Of a stretch of DNA of 64,000 nucleotides, positions 44,957 to 55,277 are shown one piece after another. The translations under genes were made by a program, and so were the position numbers. The notes beneath the pieces were generated by a model. The model was not told the DNA's origin, ran no database searches, and was given only the letters and a program-made list of their open reading frames with translations. Source of the DNA: Sphingobacteriales bacterium (GTDB lineage Bacteria > Bacteroidota > Bacteroidia > Chitinophagales > UBA2359); assembly GCA_016706405.1 (NCBI GenBank), contig JADJJT010000002.1:310001-374000 (forward strand), written 5' to 3'. Within the stretch, counting starts at the first letter, position 1, and each line of letters starts with the position of its first letter.

Positions 44957-46900
44957 TTAAATATTCCTATTTATCCGGATGGATATGATTGAATCACCAG
45001 GTGCAATTTGGTATAGGTTTTCCATGCCTGCTATTACTTGGGCAAATATAGTGTATTTTCCGTCTAAATGTGGTGTTGTAAATTGATTTATAAAAAATTG
45101 GCAACTTTCGGTATCGGGGCCTGCCGATGCCATTCCTACCGATCCGGGTATAAAATGCAGCGGCGATGCTTCAGTTCTTATGCTTGAAGGTGTGCTACCC
45201 CAGCCATCGCCGCGCGGGCACCCTCCTTGTAAAACAAAATTAGGCACCAAACGATGAAAAATTTTTCCGTTGTAATAACCTAAGTCGGCCAAACGCACAA
45301 AATTAGCCACTGTTGCAGGTGCTATTTGCGGCATTAATTGTAATTCAATTTCTTTATTGCCCGAGGTTGTTATGGTGGCGGTTGCTTTCTTTCCTAAATT
45401 TTCAAGTAAATCCCAAGAAATGGCATTATTATAAGCGGGTCGTAAATTGGTTGGTATTGGTTGGTTTTTAAGCTGGGCAATTGTTTTGCTAATTTCAATA
45501 TACGCTTCAAAATTAGTTGGCAGCGCGTATTGTTGCAAGGCAGTTTCTAAAAAACCAATGTCTTTAAAGTAAAGGTCAAATTTGTATTGTTTGTTGGCTA
45601 AGGCACCGGCGGCCAAACAAGCCAAGCCCACATCGCCACTTTCAATGGTATTGCGCAGTAAACTGCCGTACAGACTATAAATATTATTGTTGTTTTGTAT
45701 TTTTTTAATATTGTTGTCTAAGATGTTTAAAATGGCTTCGAAGGTAAAAGTAGCCACCATTCCTGTTTTTTCGCGGTTAAGTTCGGCTTGTAAGTAGCCA
45801 AATTCGTCTAAATGGTATCCAAGTGCGCGCAGGCATAAACCGCGTTCGTATAGATTACTAGTTGTATAAGCTTTGTTTTTAAGCCAGTTTATTAGTTTGT
45901 TGTCAAAAGCTTCAACACCACTTTGCCAAAATTCATATTGAGCGGCCAAACATAAATTTGGCAGTTCGAGCGCGCGGGTATAAACATGCGGGTTTGTTTG
46001 GTGTAAATACTGTGCCGCTATTAGCTGAACATTGGGATTGACAGTAGTTTTTAGTTTTTCAAAAACTTGCGCTCCTGCCTTAGGGTCGGCCAAATGAATA
46101 AACGCTTTAATAATTGCTACGGTAACTAAATCGTTGGTTTCTGTTGCTAATGCTGCTAATAGTTGTTCTGTTTGGTTTGGCAAAGCCGATAAAGCCATTG
46201 CCGAGTTGGCGCGTACTTCGGGTTCGGGGTCGTACATTAATAATTCAGCCAAAATAGTTTGGTTGTTGGCAATAAGCAGTTTATTGCGGTATCGGTAACA
46301 ATAATTAGTAGCTAATATCCGGGTTAAAGTATTGGAGTGGGCGGCAAAGGGGGCAATATCAAATTTTTCGCTAATTATGCCCTTTGTAGCAGCATAGTAC
46401 AAGCCGTACAAATAGTGTGTATATTGTTTTGGTTGAATAAAATTTAATAAAGTTTCGTATTCATCTAAACTACTAACACATTTACCTAAACTTTCAAGTA
46501 GAATGTTTTGTATTTCCTTCGATTTTTGAGTTTTAAAGAAGGCAAGTAACGGCTTTTGACTATCAGTTTGCCCAATTTGCCCAATTGCATATATCATTGC
46601 GTATTTTACGGCTGTTTCGCGTTCAATTTTAAGGGCGTCTAATAATTGCGTTTGCGAGGTAGTATCTTTTATGGCGGCCAAGGCCATAGCAGCCGTTTGC
46701 CGGTAAATAGGTTTGCGGTGTTGTAAAAATGGCAATACTTTTGAGCTGTTGCGTTGGTCTTGCCACTGGTATAATTGCTGTAATTCCGGATTACTCATTA
46801 ACTGTTTATACCATTTGTTAAAATCATAGGTATTTTTTCCGTATGTACCATTGTGTACCAGCAACAGTATCAGAATTACTATTTTATTAAGGTATTGCAT
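44957..46900 (-). CDS. HEAT-repeat / cyclophilin peptidyl-prolyl isomerase fusion
   Basis: This 647-residue exported protein (signal segment 1-21) has HEAT-like helical repeats over about 50-330 (RQTAAMALAAIKDTTSQTQLL; ANSAMALSALPNQTEQLL) and a cyclophilin domain over about 500-645: VRLADLGYYNGKIFHRLVP, NFVLQGGCPRGDGWG, GSVGMASAGPDTESCQFFIN and LDGKYTIFAQV. The catalytic Arg and the Gln/Phe pocket are retained. It probably isomerises prolines in envelope proteins, with the HEAT part as a docking surface. This combination occurs in Bacteroidota. Confidence 0.88.
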   Translation of the reverse strand: MQYLNKIVILILLLVHNGTYGKNTYDFNKWYKQLMSNPELQQLYQWQDQRNSSKVLPFLQHRKPIYRQTAAMALAAIKDTTSQTQLLDALKIERETAVKYAMIYAIGQIGQTDSQKPLLAFFKTQKSKEIQNILLESLGKCVSSLDEYETLLNFIQPKQYTHYLYGLYYAATKGIISEKFDIAPFAAHSNTLTRILATNYCYRYRNKLLIANNQTILAELLMYDPEPEVRANSAMALSALPNQTEQLLAALATETNDLVTVAIIKAFIHLADPKAGAQVFEKLKTTVNPNVQLIAAQYLHQTNPHVYTRALELPNLCLAAQYEFWQSGVEAFDNKLINWLKNKAYTTSNLYERGLCLRALGYHLDEFGYLQAELNREKTGMVATFTFEAILNILDNNIKKIQNNNNIYSLYGSLLRNTIESGDVGLACLAAGALANKQYKFDLYFKDIGFLETALQQYALPTNFEAYIEISKTIAQLKNQPIPTNLRPAYNNAISWDLLENLGKKATATITTSGNKEIELQLMPQIAPATVANFVRLADLGYYNGKIFHRLVPNFVLQGGCPRGDGWGSTPSSIRTEASPLHFIPGSVGMASAGPDTESCQFFINQFTTPHLDGKYTIFAQVIAGMENLYQIAPGDSIISIRINRNI

Positions 46901-47021
46901 AGATACAAAATATAAAAATCTAAAAATAAAGGACGAAATTACAAATTAAATGAAAATTTGTAATCAGTCGATAAAAATAAAACCAGTGTAAAAGTAAGGC
47001 TAATTTTTAGCAGCAAACTGC

Positions 47022-49361
47022 CTATTTTTTGCTGATTACAACACCTTTGCCCACCGCTACTTGTTGTTGATGGGTAAAACTTATAGTGTAAATACCTGTG
47101 GGCAAATAATTGGCCTTAATTTGAGCAGCCTGATTTACTTCTAATTCTGTTATGGTCATTTGCCCTTGTTGGCACACCTGCCCTTGCACATTTGTAACGG
47201 TATAAAAAACGGGCGCATTGGGATTAGAAGAATAAAAACCTGCCGGTAACTGTACATGCCAGCTATCTGTGATGCTATTAACCGGATTAGGCCATAAATT
47301 TATTTTGATATACGAACTGTTTTCATCCGGATAGATACTGTTGCCATTATGATTGTTTTCCGGAGTATTTATACCAACCGGAAAAAGCATTTCGCGCCAA
47401 ATTAGCCCACCGCGCTGTGTGCCAATCACTATATCTAAAAGGCCATCATTATCAACATCAGCAATTGCGGGGTTTGCCCGATTTAGCCCTTTAAGGTCGG
47501 CAAAATTATTAGTAACAAGGTTAAAAGCTGCCCCATCAAAAATATGCGTTTCAATATTATCGTACAACAGAATTTTTCCGGCTTCGTTACCTACTGCCAA
47601 CAACCACTTCCCAGCCCAGTCAAATAAAAACGGAACGGCAAAACCGCTAAAACTACCTGCCGACTTAACATCTACTTTGCCCCAAAATTTGGTTGTTTGT
47701 TTAAACTCGGGTTGTGTTTTTGTACCAATATTGCGCCAAAACTCTAAGCCACCGCTATGGTGCCCCATTACCAAATCTAAAAGGCCATCTTTATCAACGT
47801 CAACCAATTGCGGACTATTGCTTTGAAAAACATCAATACCCTGCCCTTGTAAATACTCGCCGTTGGGTGCTAAACTAAATTTGGAAATCCCATCGAGGGT
47901 TGGGTTGTTTAAAAATAAATGCACGTAGCCTTCTTTGTCGCCCAGCAGCAAATCCTGGTCGCCGTCGTCGTCAATATCGCCAAAACATGGTTTAAGGTCT
48001 GCATGTGGCAGGGCAAACTGGTTTTGAATATTCAGGTAATTGCGGGTTATAAGCTGGTAAGCAGGCTGGGTAGGTGTTCCTACGTTTTGTAACAAAGCAA
48101 GTTGCGAAATATACTCGTCTGCATCTTGCCCTGAGTAGCCAAGGTTGCCCACTAAAATATCTAAGAGGCCATCGCTGTTGTGGTCAAAAAATGCCGGATG
48201 CGCCACTCTACTAAAATCAAGGGTTTGGTTTACCAAAAAAGTGTCGGTTTCAAATTTAAAAACAGGGCTAAGGTCATCGGCAGTATTGCGGTACATCCAT
48301 GCGCACTCAAAATGTTCGCCCTGAACAGCGGCATTGGGCGAGGCTAAAAAATCGCGGTCGCCGTCGTTGTCTATATCAGCTAAAAAAGTTGCGGGGAAGG
48401 TGCGCAAAATACAAGCCTTGTCGTTTGCCGGAAAAACGGTATCTTGTTTGGTAATTAAGGCCTGCGTGGGCGTGCCGCCGTTAAAGGCCAATACTACATT
48501 GTTGCGACTAAGGTCGCCCAACAGCAAATCCATATCGCCATCATTATCAGCGTCAAAAGTGGTTAAGGTTGAGCCTGCATGAACACCGCCGCTGCTGCTG
48601 CTACTGGTTTTTCCGGATGGGGCAGGTGGCGGCGGAAGCCCTCCGCAGTCGTTAAGTTTTAAGCTCGAGTAGAATTCGCTTTCATAAAACTCACCCCAAC
48701 ATTTGGTATTTTTAATAAAAATGGGCATTTGGTTTGGCTCGGCGGTATTTTCGTACCAATCAACATACCCCCCCCCCGACTCGAAGGTTAAAATATCTAA
48801 ATCACCATCTCCGTCAATATCGTTAATATCCGGAAAATCGTAGCTTGCTACAAACAGTGTCTGCTTGTCGGGCAAAAAACTAAGGGCTTGGTTTTCGAGG
48901 GTAAATGCTAGGTGGTTTTGTGCATCGTAATAGCCTTTGTACAATATAATACCTTCGTTATTGTTGTTGGCAAAAATATCGGCAATGCCATCGTTGTTGT
49001 AATCGCGCAGCAGTACCCAATTAACTAAATCCGGAAAATTGGTTGCCAACTGAGGTGCGTGGGTATAGTTAATTTCGTTGGCAATTCCGGCATTTTGAAG
49101 GGTAATTATGGTATTATCGCCCCGGTCAAAAATAAATAAATCGTTAGTGCCATCGTTGTTTAAATCGGCCTCCGAAAATTGCGGGTTGTTAAGCCCCCCT
49201 ACCCAAGGCAGGTTTAAAGTGTTACCCCAAGCAGTAACTGGTATATTGTTTACCGGCTGGCAACTGTATTGCGGCGGTATTTGCGCCCATGCAGACCAGT
49301 TTATTAAATTAAAACTAATGTAAACTAAACAAAACAATGGTAATTTAGTAAATACGGACAT
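47022..49361 (-). CDS. FG-GAP/VCBS-repeat protein with T9SS sorting domain
   Basis: This 779-residue protein has a signal peptide ending near SAWAQ and nine DxNxDGxxDLxxx repeats, for example DLNNDGTNDLFIFD (about 68), FDADNDGDMDLLLG (about 265), GDIDDDGDQDLLLGD (about 453) and ADVDNDGLLDIVIG (about 635). These form a calcium-binding beta-propeller like integrin alpha. The C-terminus has the T9SS type A pattern (LWPNPVNS, then LPTGIYTISFT). It is likely surface-exposed and may act in adhesion or binding. An Ser-rich stretch lies near 245. Confidence 0.9.
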   Translation of the reverse strand: MSVFTKLPLFCLVYISFNLINWSAWAQIPPQYSCQPVNNIPVTAWGNTLNLPWVGGLNNPQFSEADLNNDGTNDLFIFDRGDNTIITLQNAGIANEINYTHAPQLATNFPDLVNWVLLRDYNNDGIADIFANNNNEGIILYKGYYDAQNHLAFTLENQALSFLPDKQTLFVASYDFPDINDIDGDGDLDILTFESGGGYVDWYENTAEPNQMPIFIKNTKCWGEFYESEFYSSLKLNDCGGLPPPPAPSGKTSSSSSGGVHAGSTLTTFDADNDGDMDLLLGDLSRNNVVLAFNGGTPTQALITKQDTVFPANDKACILRTFPATFLADIDNDGDRDFLASPNAAVQGEHFECAWMYRNTADDLSPVFKFETDTFLVNQTLDFSRVAHPAFFDHNSDGLLDILVGNLGYSGQDADEYISQLALLQNVGTPTQPAYQLITRNYLNIQNQFALPHADLKPCFGDIDDDGDQDLLLGDKEGYVHLFLNNPTLDGISKFSLAPNGEYLQGQGIDVFQSNSPQLVDVDKDGLLDLVMGHHSGGLEFWRNIGTKTQPEFKQTTKFWGKVDVKSAGSFSGFAVPFLFDWAGKWLLAVGNEAGKILLYDNIETHIFDGAAFNLVTNNFADLKGLNRANPAIADVDNDGLLDIVIGTQRGGLIWREMLFPVGINTPENNHNGNSIYPDENSSYIKINLWPNPVNSITDSWHVQLPAGFYSSNPNAPVFYTVTNVQGQVCQQGQMTITELEVNQAAQIKANYLPTGIYTISFTHQQQVAVGKGVVISKK

Positions 49362-49563
49362 AGCTAACTAATTATTTAATGGTTATTGGTAATTTATGGC
49401 AATAATAAGAAACCGGCGTCAAATAAACAAATTTGCCCTGCAAAAATACCTAACAACAGGCAAACAACCAAAACAGACAGCAGTATGGGTAAAGCACCCT
49501 TAAATTTATTTCATCGATTTATTAATCAGGCTAAAATTACATTTGTAACTTTAAAACATTCCT

Positions 49564-51264
49564 CTATTGACTCCAAACTATTTGCCCGTCAATAACAGTA
49601 TGCACTACTTTGGCAAGCAAAATTTCGGGTGCAGGACAGGTCATAATATCGCGGTCAAGTACAACAAAATCGGCGGTTTTGCCTGGCACCAGACTTCCGG
49701 TATTGGTTTCGGCAAATGCGGCATAGGCAGCCCAATGTGTCATGGCCATAAGTGCCTGGTTGCGTGTAAGGCGTTGCTTGGGCATAAACCCATTCAAAGG
49801 CCATTGGTTAGCATCTTGGCGGGTAACGGCGGCATAAAAGCCAAGCAGTGGGTTAATACCCTCAATAGGAAAATCGCTGCCGGCGGCCACCCTGCCTGTT
49901 TGTGCCAACAAAGTATTAAAAGCATAAGCCATTTGCAGTCGTTGGCTGCCCAAGCACTCGTGTACCCAATACATATCGCTGGTTGCATGGGTAGCCTGTA
50001 TAGAGGGTATAAGGTTGTATTGGCCAAATAACGTAACATCTTCGGGGTGCAAAACCTGGCAATGCTCTACACGCCAACGCCGTTTGTTATTTCTTTTTAA
50101 TACTTGGCTATAGGTTTGTAATACCTGCTTATTAGCTGCGTTGCCAATAGCGTGGGTCATAGTTTGTAAATTGGCAGCTTTATTTAGTTGGCATTCGGTT
50201 AAAAAATGGTTGTGGTCTAAAAATTGGAGGCCACAATTTTGTTCATCGTCTGTATAAGGTTGGGTAAGCCATGCCCCCCGCGAGCCTAAGGCCCCGTCGG
50301 CAAAATATTTTAATCCGGGCACTGTTAGCCGTTTGCCGTATTGTTGTGGCCCTGTTTGGCGCAAATTAGCAACAGCTTTTGTTTCGCGCGCATCTAAATA
50401 GGCATGTAAGCGTATATTAAGTTGCTTTTTGGCGTGCATTTTTGCTGCTAATTCAATTTGGTCTTGCTCGGCAACTGCTTCGTGAAGGGTAGTTAGGCCA
50501 ACGCTAAAAAAATAATTTTCGGCTTGTGGCAATAAAGTTTCTAAAGCGTTGGTGGGGCTGGTTGATTTGGGCAAAGATTGTAGTACAAGATGCAAAGCAC
50601 GGTCAATTAACAACCCGTTTGGCTGGCCTTTTTCGTCTAATACCACCAAGCCGTTTTCTACTTGGGTTTGAGCCGATATTTGTGCCAAATTAAGGGCTGT
50701 TTGATTGGCAACGGCTGCGTGTAAATCTATCCGGATAAGCAAAACAGGAATATCCGGAAAATGTGCATCGAGCAGGCTTTTATCCGGAAAATGTTTGCCT
50801 GGCCAACGATTTTGGTCCCAGCCTCGGCCAATAATGGCTAAAGTATTAGGGTTTTGCTGCTTATAAGTTTGGGTTCGGGTTATAACCTCGTGGTAGGTGT
50901 TGCAACCAGCTAAATTAACCTCGGCCAACGATTGGGCGTATTTAAAAGGGTGGCAATGGGCATCGTGAAAACCGGGGTAAATGGGTTTTCCTTGTGCGTC
51001 AATTTGGTGCTGCGCCTGACTAAAGGTATCGCGTATTTGGGTGGTATTGCCTACGGCAACAATTCGCCCCTTGTGTATGGCCAGGGCGCTTGCGGTGGGT
51101 TGTAATGGGTTGGCAGTGTAAATTAGGGCGTTGTACCAAATTTGGTCAATGGGGTGGGGGGGCATACGAGCGGCAATCTGTCTATAAAAACCTTTAATAG
51201 CCGACAAATTTACACCCTTAACTTCAAACGGCGGCAATTTGATGTTTTGTTTTTTTGAGCGCAA
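49564..51264 (-). CDS. YtcJ-like metal-dependent amidohydrolase
   Basis: The 566-residue protein has the amidohydrolase_3 pattern: YPGFHDAHCHPF (about 96, the HxH metal site), LTTLHEAVAEQ (about 252), the TMTHAIGNAANK and VEHCQVLHPEDV segments (about 370-410) and AGSDFPIEGINPLLGFYAAV (about 458). YtcJ relatives act as N-substituted formamide or related deformylases/hydrolases; the substrate is unknown. The open frame starts at 51264, but the ATG at 51165 (MPPHPIDQIWYNALIYT) fits the family start better. It is a single gene between the FG-GAP protein and a small secreted protein. Confidence 0.85.
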   Translation of the reverse strand: MRSKKQNIKLPPFEVKGVNLSAIKGFYRQIAARMPPHPIDQIWYNALIYTANPLQPTASALAIHKGRIVAVGNTTQIRDTFSQAQHQIDAQGKPIYPGFHDAHCHPFKYAQSLAEVNLAGCNTYHEVITRTQTYKQQNPNTLAIIGRGWDQNRWPGKHFPDKSLLDAHFPDIPVLLIRIDLHAAVANQTALNLAQISAQTQVENGLVVLDEKGQPNGLLIDRALHLVLQSLPKSTSPTNALETLLPQAENYFFSVGLTTLHEAVAEQDQIELAAKMHAKKQLNIRLHAYLDARETKAVANLRQTGPQQYGKRLTVPGLKYFADGALGSRGAWLTQPYTDDEQNCGLQFLDHNHFLTECQLNKAANLQTMTHAIGNAANKQVLQTYSQVLKRNNKRRWRVEHCQVLHPEDVTLFGQYNLIPSIQATHATSDMYWVHECLGSQRLQMAYAFNTLLAQTGRVAAGSDFPIEGINPLLGFYAAVTRQDANQWPLNGFMPKQRLTRNQALMAMTHWAAYAAFAETNTGSLVPGKTADFVVLDRDIMTCPAPEILLAKVVHTVIDGQIVWSQ

Positions 51265-51440
51265 TAAATCCGGAGGAATAGAATAGGAGGGAAAATATCC
51301 GGAAATAATCTTTTTTTATGGTGTTGTGGTAGGATTATAACGCCTTCATCAGCCATAATACCGCTATATTTCCTTGAGTTCAAAACCCCTGCCTAATCAA
51401 ACTCAACAAATATTTGGGTTTGTTTGCCTGCCAATTTATA

Positions 51441-51818
51441 TTATAATGTTGGCAAAACGGGGTCGGCGTGAGATGGTAGGTATAGCAGCAGGGTATCGGG
51501 GTTTAATTGCGCCGACATGCCAATATTAAGTAAAGTTACACTATTGCGCTGTACTTCAATATTTTTTACGATTTGGGTGGCATAACCAGGGTAAGATACT
51601 TCTATTTCGTACATGCCTGGTAGTAAATCGTTAAGTTGAAACATGCCGCTCATAGTGGCAACTTTACTGTAATTGCTCTGAAACTTAATTTTGGCATAGG
51701 CTAAAGGTAAACCTGTTTTGGCATCAATAATACGGCCTTGAATGTCGCCATTGCTTTGGGCAAGGCCAGCCAACGAAAACAATATACCTATAGTTAATGT
51801 AATAATAAATTTAGCCAT
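51441..51818 (-). CDS. Small secreted CarboxypepD_reg-like protein
   Basis: I prefer the ATG at 51818 (MAKFIITLTIG), giving 125 residues with a signal peptide ending near LAGLAQ. The mature part is one carboxypeptidase-regulatory-like beta sandwich: GDIQGRIIDAKTGLPLAYA (about 24), LLPGMYEIEVSYPGYAT and VTLLNIGMSAQ. This domain alone is usually a T9SS cargo or TonB-receptor plug relative; no receptor is attached. The role is unknown. The upstream ATG at 51842 would add a second hydrophobic start. Confidence 0.7.
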   Translation of the reverse strand: MAKFIITLTIGILFSLAGLAQSNGDIQGRIIDAKTGLPLAYAKIKFQSNYSKVATMSGMFQLNDLLPGMYEIEVSYPGYATQIVKNIEVQRNSVTLLNIGMSAQLNPDTLLLYLPSHADPVLPTL

Positions 51819-51842
51819 AAATATTGTTAGATTCATCAACAA

Positions 51843-52272
51843 ATTAACAATTCAGAAAAAGGGGATTGTAGTGGAATTTATAAAAATCACGCAGCAGTAC
51901 ACCTGAAACTAAGCAGGTAACTAATAAAACAGCACAAGGTAATACTATTTTAAAAAACAAAAAATATTTTTTGTGGTAAAGAATGAAAATAAATAGGCTT
52001 TTTTGTAAGATTTTATCTTGCTTAATATGTTTATAGAACTTAATTATTGTCTAAATAGTTGCTGTATAATGCAGTTTGGTTAAAAAAAGTTACATTTACA
52101 CTAAAAAATCTTTTGCCTAACAGAAAGAAAAAATTAAAATTACCTTTGTTTTACCGTATAAGCCAAAGAAATAAACCAAATCAAAAAAGTTTGGCAAGCT
52201 TTTAGTACAAAAAACAAACTAAACATAGCCAGATAGCTATTTGTAAAGACCAATTTTAAATGTAAAAGCCCT
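51843..52272. other. Divergent intergenic region before the S8 peptidase gene
   Basis: A 430-bp AT-rich spacer. A -7 box TACCTTTG lies at 52141-52148, 125 bp before the S8 start. No gene was seen; an antisense frame at 52140-52379 is a shadow. Confidence 0.4.
52141..52148 (+). promoter_or_regulatory. Bacteroidota -7 box TACCTTTG before the S8 peptidase
   Basis: TACCTTTG matches TAnnTTTG with a leader of about 120 nt. Confidence 0.35.
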
Positions 52273-53964
52273 ATGATATTAAAATACGCCTCGATACTTT
52301 TTATTGTTTTATTATTTACTCCGGATATAATTTTTGCGCAAAAGCCATATACTAAATACTGGATTGCCTTTGCCGACAAACTAAACTCGCCTTACCATAT
52401 TGACCAGCCACAGGCGTTTTTAACGGCCAAAGCTCTCGAAAGAAGGGCTAAATACAATATACCCGTTAACAATACCGATATTCCGGTAAATCTAACTTAT
52501 ATTGAAGCGATAAAAAATACCGGCGTAAAAGTTTTATATACTTCGCGCTGGATGAATGGCTGCGTCATTGCTACCCAAGACGAGATTGCATTAAACAAAA
52601 TTAATCAGTTGCCTTTTGTTATAGCAAACGAAGGTGTTACCATGGTTGCCCCAGCACCTAAAAACGGTAAAAAACAAGAAACACAAACCATTACCGAGTT
52701 TGACCCCTTGCGCAACGAAACCTATTTTGGCGGCGCTCATTGGCAAACCCAAATGTTAAACGGCGATTACCTGCACGCACAAGGCTATACCGGAAAAGGT
52801 ATGACCGTAGCCGTATTAGACGCGGGCTTTAATAATGCGCAAAATATGGAAATTTTTGAACACCTCTACAAAGAAAACCGCCTCTTAGGGGCTTACGATT
52901 TGGTGGACGGCGACAATGACCCTTATGGCGGAAGTAACCACGGCACCCAGGTACTAAGTATTATGGCGGGTAAAAAACCCGGAATTTTTGTAGGTGCCTG
53001 CCCCGATGCCAATTATTACCTCTTTAGAACCGAAGAAACAAGCTCCGAAACACGAATTGAAGAATATAACTGGTTAGCAGCCGCCGAAATTGCCGACAGC
53101 CTCGGGGTGGACGTATTTAATACTTCGTTGGGCTATACCGATTTCGATACTTTGACTATGAATTACAGCTACAATGACTTAGACGGAAACACAACTGTTA
53201 TTGCCCGCGCCTCGGATATGGCCGCTTCAAAAGGTATATTGGTTGTAAATAGTGCCGGAAACTCCGGAAACTCCGATTGGTACTACCTAAACTCGCCCGC
53301 CGATGCCGATAGTATATTAACCGTAGGCGCAGTTGACTCGTTGGGCGTTTACGCAAATTTTAGCTCGCACGGGCCAACCTCCGATGGCCAAATAAAACCT
53401 AATGTTGTTGGGCAGGGCAAACGCACTTATTTAGTAAACCCAGACGGCAGTATGGCACGCTCAAATGGCACCTCTTTTTCATCGCCGTTGATAGCCGCGC
53501 TAAGTGCTTGTTTATGGCAGGCCAACCGCAACTTGAATAATATGGAAATTATTAAAATAATTGAACAAAGTGCCTCTAATTACGATAACCCCAATAACGA
53601 TATTGGATACGGCCTGCCCGATTATTTTAAAGCATTACAATTGGCCAACAACCGCTATAAAGCTGTAGCAAGCCTAAATCAACAATTTCCGGCTAAAGTA
53701 AACAAAGCCATAGGGGTGGCCTATCCAAACCCAACCAATGGCAGCGAATTGTACCTGTTTTATCAGTCGCCGCGCTACGAAGTAATACAATTAGCCCTTT
53801 ACGACAGCGCTGGCCGCTTAATTAGCCAACAAGAACATACCGTTTTAGAAGGCGTACCTTCTAATATTTCAATATTGGGATGGGATGGTGTTACACGTGG
53901 GCAATATGTTATAAAAGTACAAAACAGCCTTGAAGAATTAAATGTAAAAACTCAAAAATTATAA
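52273..53964 (+). CDS. S8 (subtilisin-like) serine peptidase with T9SS sorting domain
   Basis: This 563-residue protein has a signal segment (1-22) and a short propeptide. The S8 triad is visible: Asp in VAVLDAGFNNAQ (about 184), His in GSNHGTQVLSIMAG (about 224) and Ser in NGTSFSSPLIAAL (about 401). The C-terminus has VAYPNPTNGSELYLF (about 478) and a final beta sandwich typical of T9SS type A cargo. It is probably an extracellular protease. The IS982-type element is inserted 73 bp after its stop. Confidence 0.92.
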   Translation: MILKYASILFIVLLFTPDIIFAQKPYTKYWIAFADKLNSPYHIDQPQAFLTAKALERRAKYNIPVNNTDIPVNLTYIEAIKNTGVKVLYTSRWMNGCVIATQDEIALNKINQLPFVIANEGVTMVAPAPKNGKKQETQTITEFDPLRNETYFGGAHWQTQMLNGDYLHAQGYTGKGMTVAVLDAGFNNAQNMEIFEHLYKENRLLGAYDLVDGDNDPYGGSNHGTQVLSIMAGKKPGIFVGACPDANYYLFRTEETSSETRIEEYNWLAAAEIADSLGVDVFNTSLGYTDFDTLTMNYSYNDLDGNTTVIARASDMAASKGILVVNSAGNSGNSDWYYLNSPADADSILTVGAVDSLGVYANFSSHGPTSDGQIKPNVVGQGKRTYLVNPDGSMARSNGTSFSSPLIAALSACLWQANRNLNNMEIIKIIEQSASNYDNPNNDIGYGLPDYFKALQLANNRYKAVASLNQQFPAKVNKAIGVAYPNPTNGSELYLFYQSPRYEVIQLALYDSAGRLISQQEHTVLEGVPSNISILGWDGVTRGQYVIKVQNSLEELNVKTQKL

Positions 53965-54037
53965 ATAAACTTTTTTGATTCCATATCATCCATTGCAATC
54001 TTTAAAAGTTTAACAATCCGGGTATTTAATTAAAGCT

Positions 54038-55084
54038 AACGTGAGTTCGGAGATTTACTTAGTAAATTTTAGCAAGATCTACTTGAGGTTTATTGGGGTA
54101 AAACTGATAGGCTACCAAGCTAGCGACTATATGGACAAAAGCATTCTGTGGTTTTCTGTGTCTGGTATGTTCTAAGTCAAAACCGAGGTCAAAATATCAT
54201 TAATGGCTTCAATCATAGGTCTTTTTTTCAATAAGAGCCTTTCTTCTAAGGACATTAGTCTGTTTTTCATATTCTTTTTGACTTTGGTAATTATTTTTAG
54301 TCCTTTTTCACAAAAGTTGTTCCATAAGGTAGTCAAATAGCCTTTATCGCCAAACAATGTGCCTGATATTTTCTCTAATAGCTTGTTTAAGAGGTCTTTA
54401 CTATTGTCTGCCACCTGTCCTGTAGTCAAAGCAAAGTCCACGATTTGTCCTTTGTGATTGACTATCAGGTGGAGCTTAAAGCCGAAAAACCACCCCATAG
54501 AAGATTTTCCTTTCGAGGCGGTTTGAGCAAAAACTTTATGTTGCTTGGCTCGCAGCATGTCACAAACAGGTAGCGCTTTGGCATCTATGTAATAAATTCC
54601 TGTTTTTTCTGCTTGCTGGCAGGTTAATTTGGCTAAAATCGCCATAGGAAGAGCAACCCGTTCTATTAACTCTATAAAATAGTTGTAGGATGGGGCAGTA
54701 GGAAAATAGGTCTTTAAGTCATTCAAAACCAATGCTTTATAGTAATATTCAAAACATTTATAGCCCGAATAGTGGTAGAAAATCAGAATCGTAAGTATCT
54801 CACTTTCCGAAATTTTGGGCACACTACGAGGCCGTGGCATTGTTTTACCTTCGCTAAGCCAATGCTGAGCAACCCATTGTTGCATCAGCAAACAGGCATT
54901 ATCTACAAAAAAAATAATTCAAATAACATGGACACATCAAATTTTGTATCTTTGGACTTCATAAAAACAGGGGTAGTATTTGTTTGCAGTTTTGGACACT
55001 ACAAAGATAACTATGCTCCTGTTTTTATTCCTATCAACTATACTAATCCCCCTATTTTTTATAGCTTAGCTCCGAATTCACGTT
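54038..55084 (-). mobile_element. IS982-family insertion sequence, complete ends, frameshifted transposase
   Basis: The 1047-bp element has inverted ends AACGTGAGTTCGGAG (54038-54052) and, on the other strand, AACGTGAATTCGGAG (55084-55070), with one mismatch in 15. A 6-bp target duplication AAAGCT flanks it (54032-54037 and 55085-55090). The minus-strand transposase is IS982 type but interrupted twice. The intact ends and duplication indicate a recent insertion. Confidence 0.9.
54059..54962 (-). pseudogene. IS982-family DDE transposase in three reading-frame pieces
   Basis: From an ATG at 54962 the first frame gives MKSKDTKFDVSMLFELFF and stops at 54903 after a run of eight T; the main frame (54891-54172, TTG-started) carries YYIDAKALPVCD, GWFFGFKLHLIVNHKG, LFGDKGY and RPMIEAIND, the DDE residues; the last ~38 residues (DLEHTRHRKPQNAF, AYQFYPNKPQ) continue in another frame to TAA at 54059. 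One extra T at each break restores a 301-residue protein, the normal IS982 length. This means loss of function, -1 frameshifting or sequence error. Confidence 0.85.
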
Positions 55085-55277
55085 AAAGCTATTATTTATT
55101 TTTACATGTTTTATGAGCATTATATTTGATGTTTAACAACATAGACTGCATAACCAAATAAATAAGATATTTGCTCAACGAGGGCTTTCTTATTTTGTGC
55201 TCAAATTACTACCTTGTGCGGTGAATTATTTTTTTTGCTTCAAATAATCAAAAGTGAAATAAAGTTATACCCAGAAC

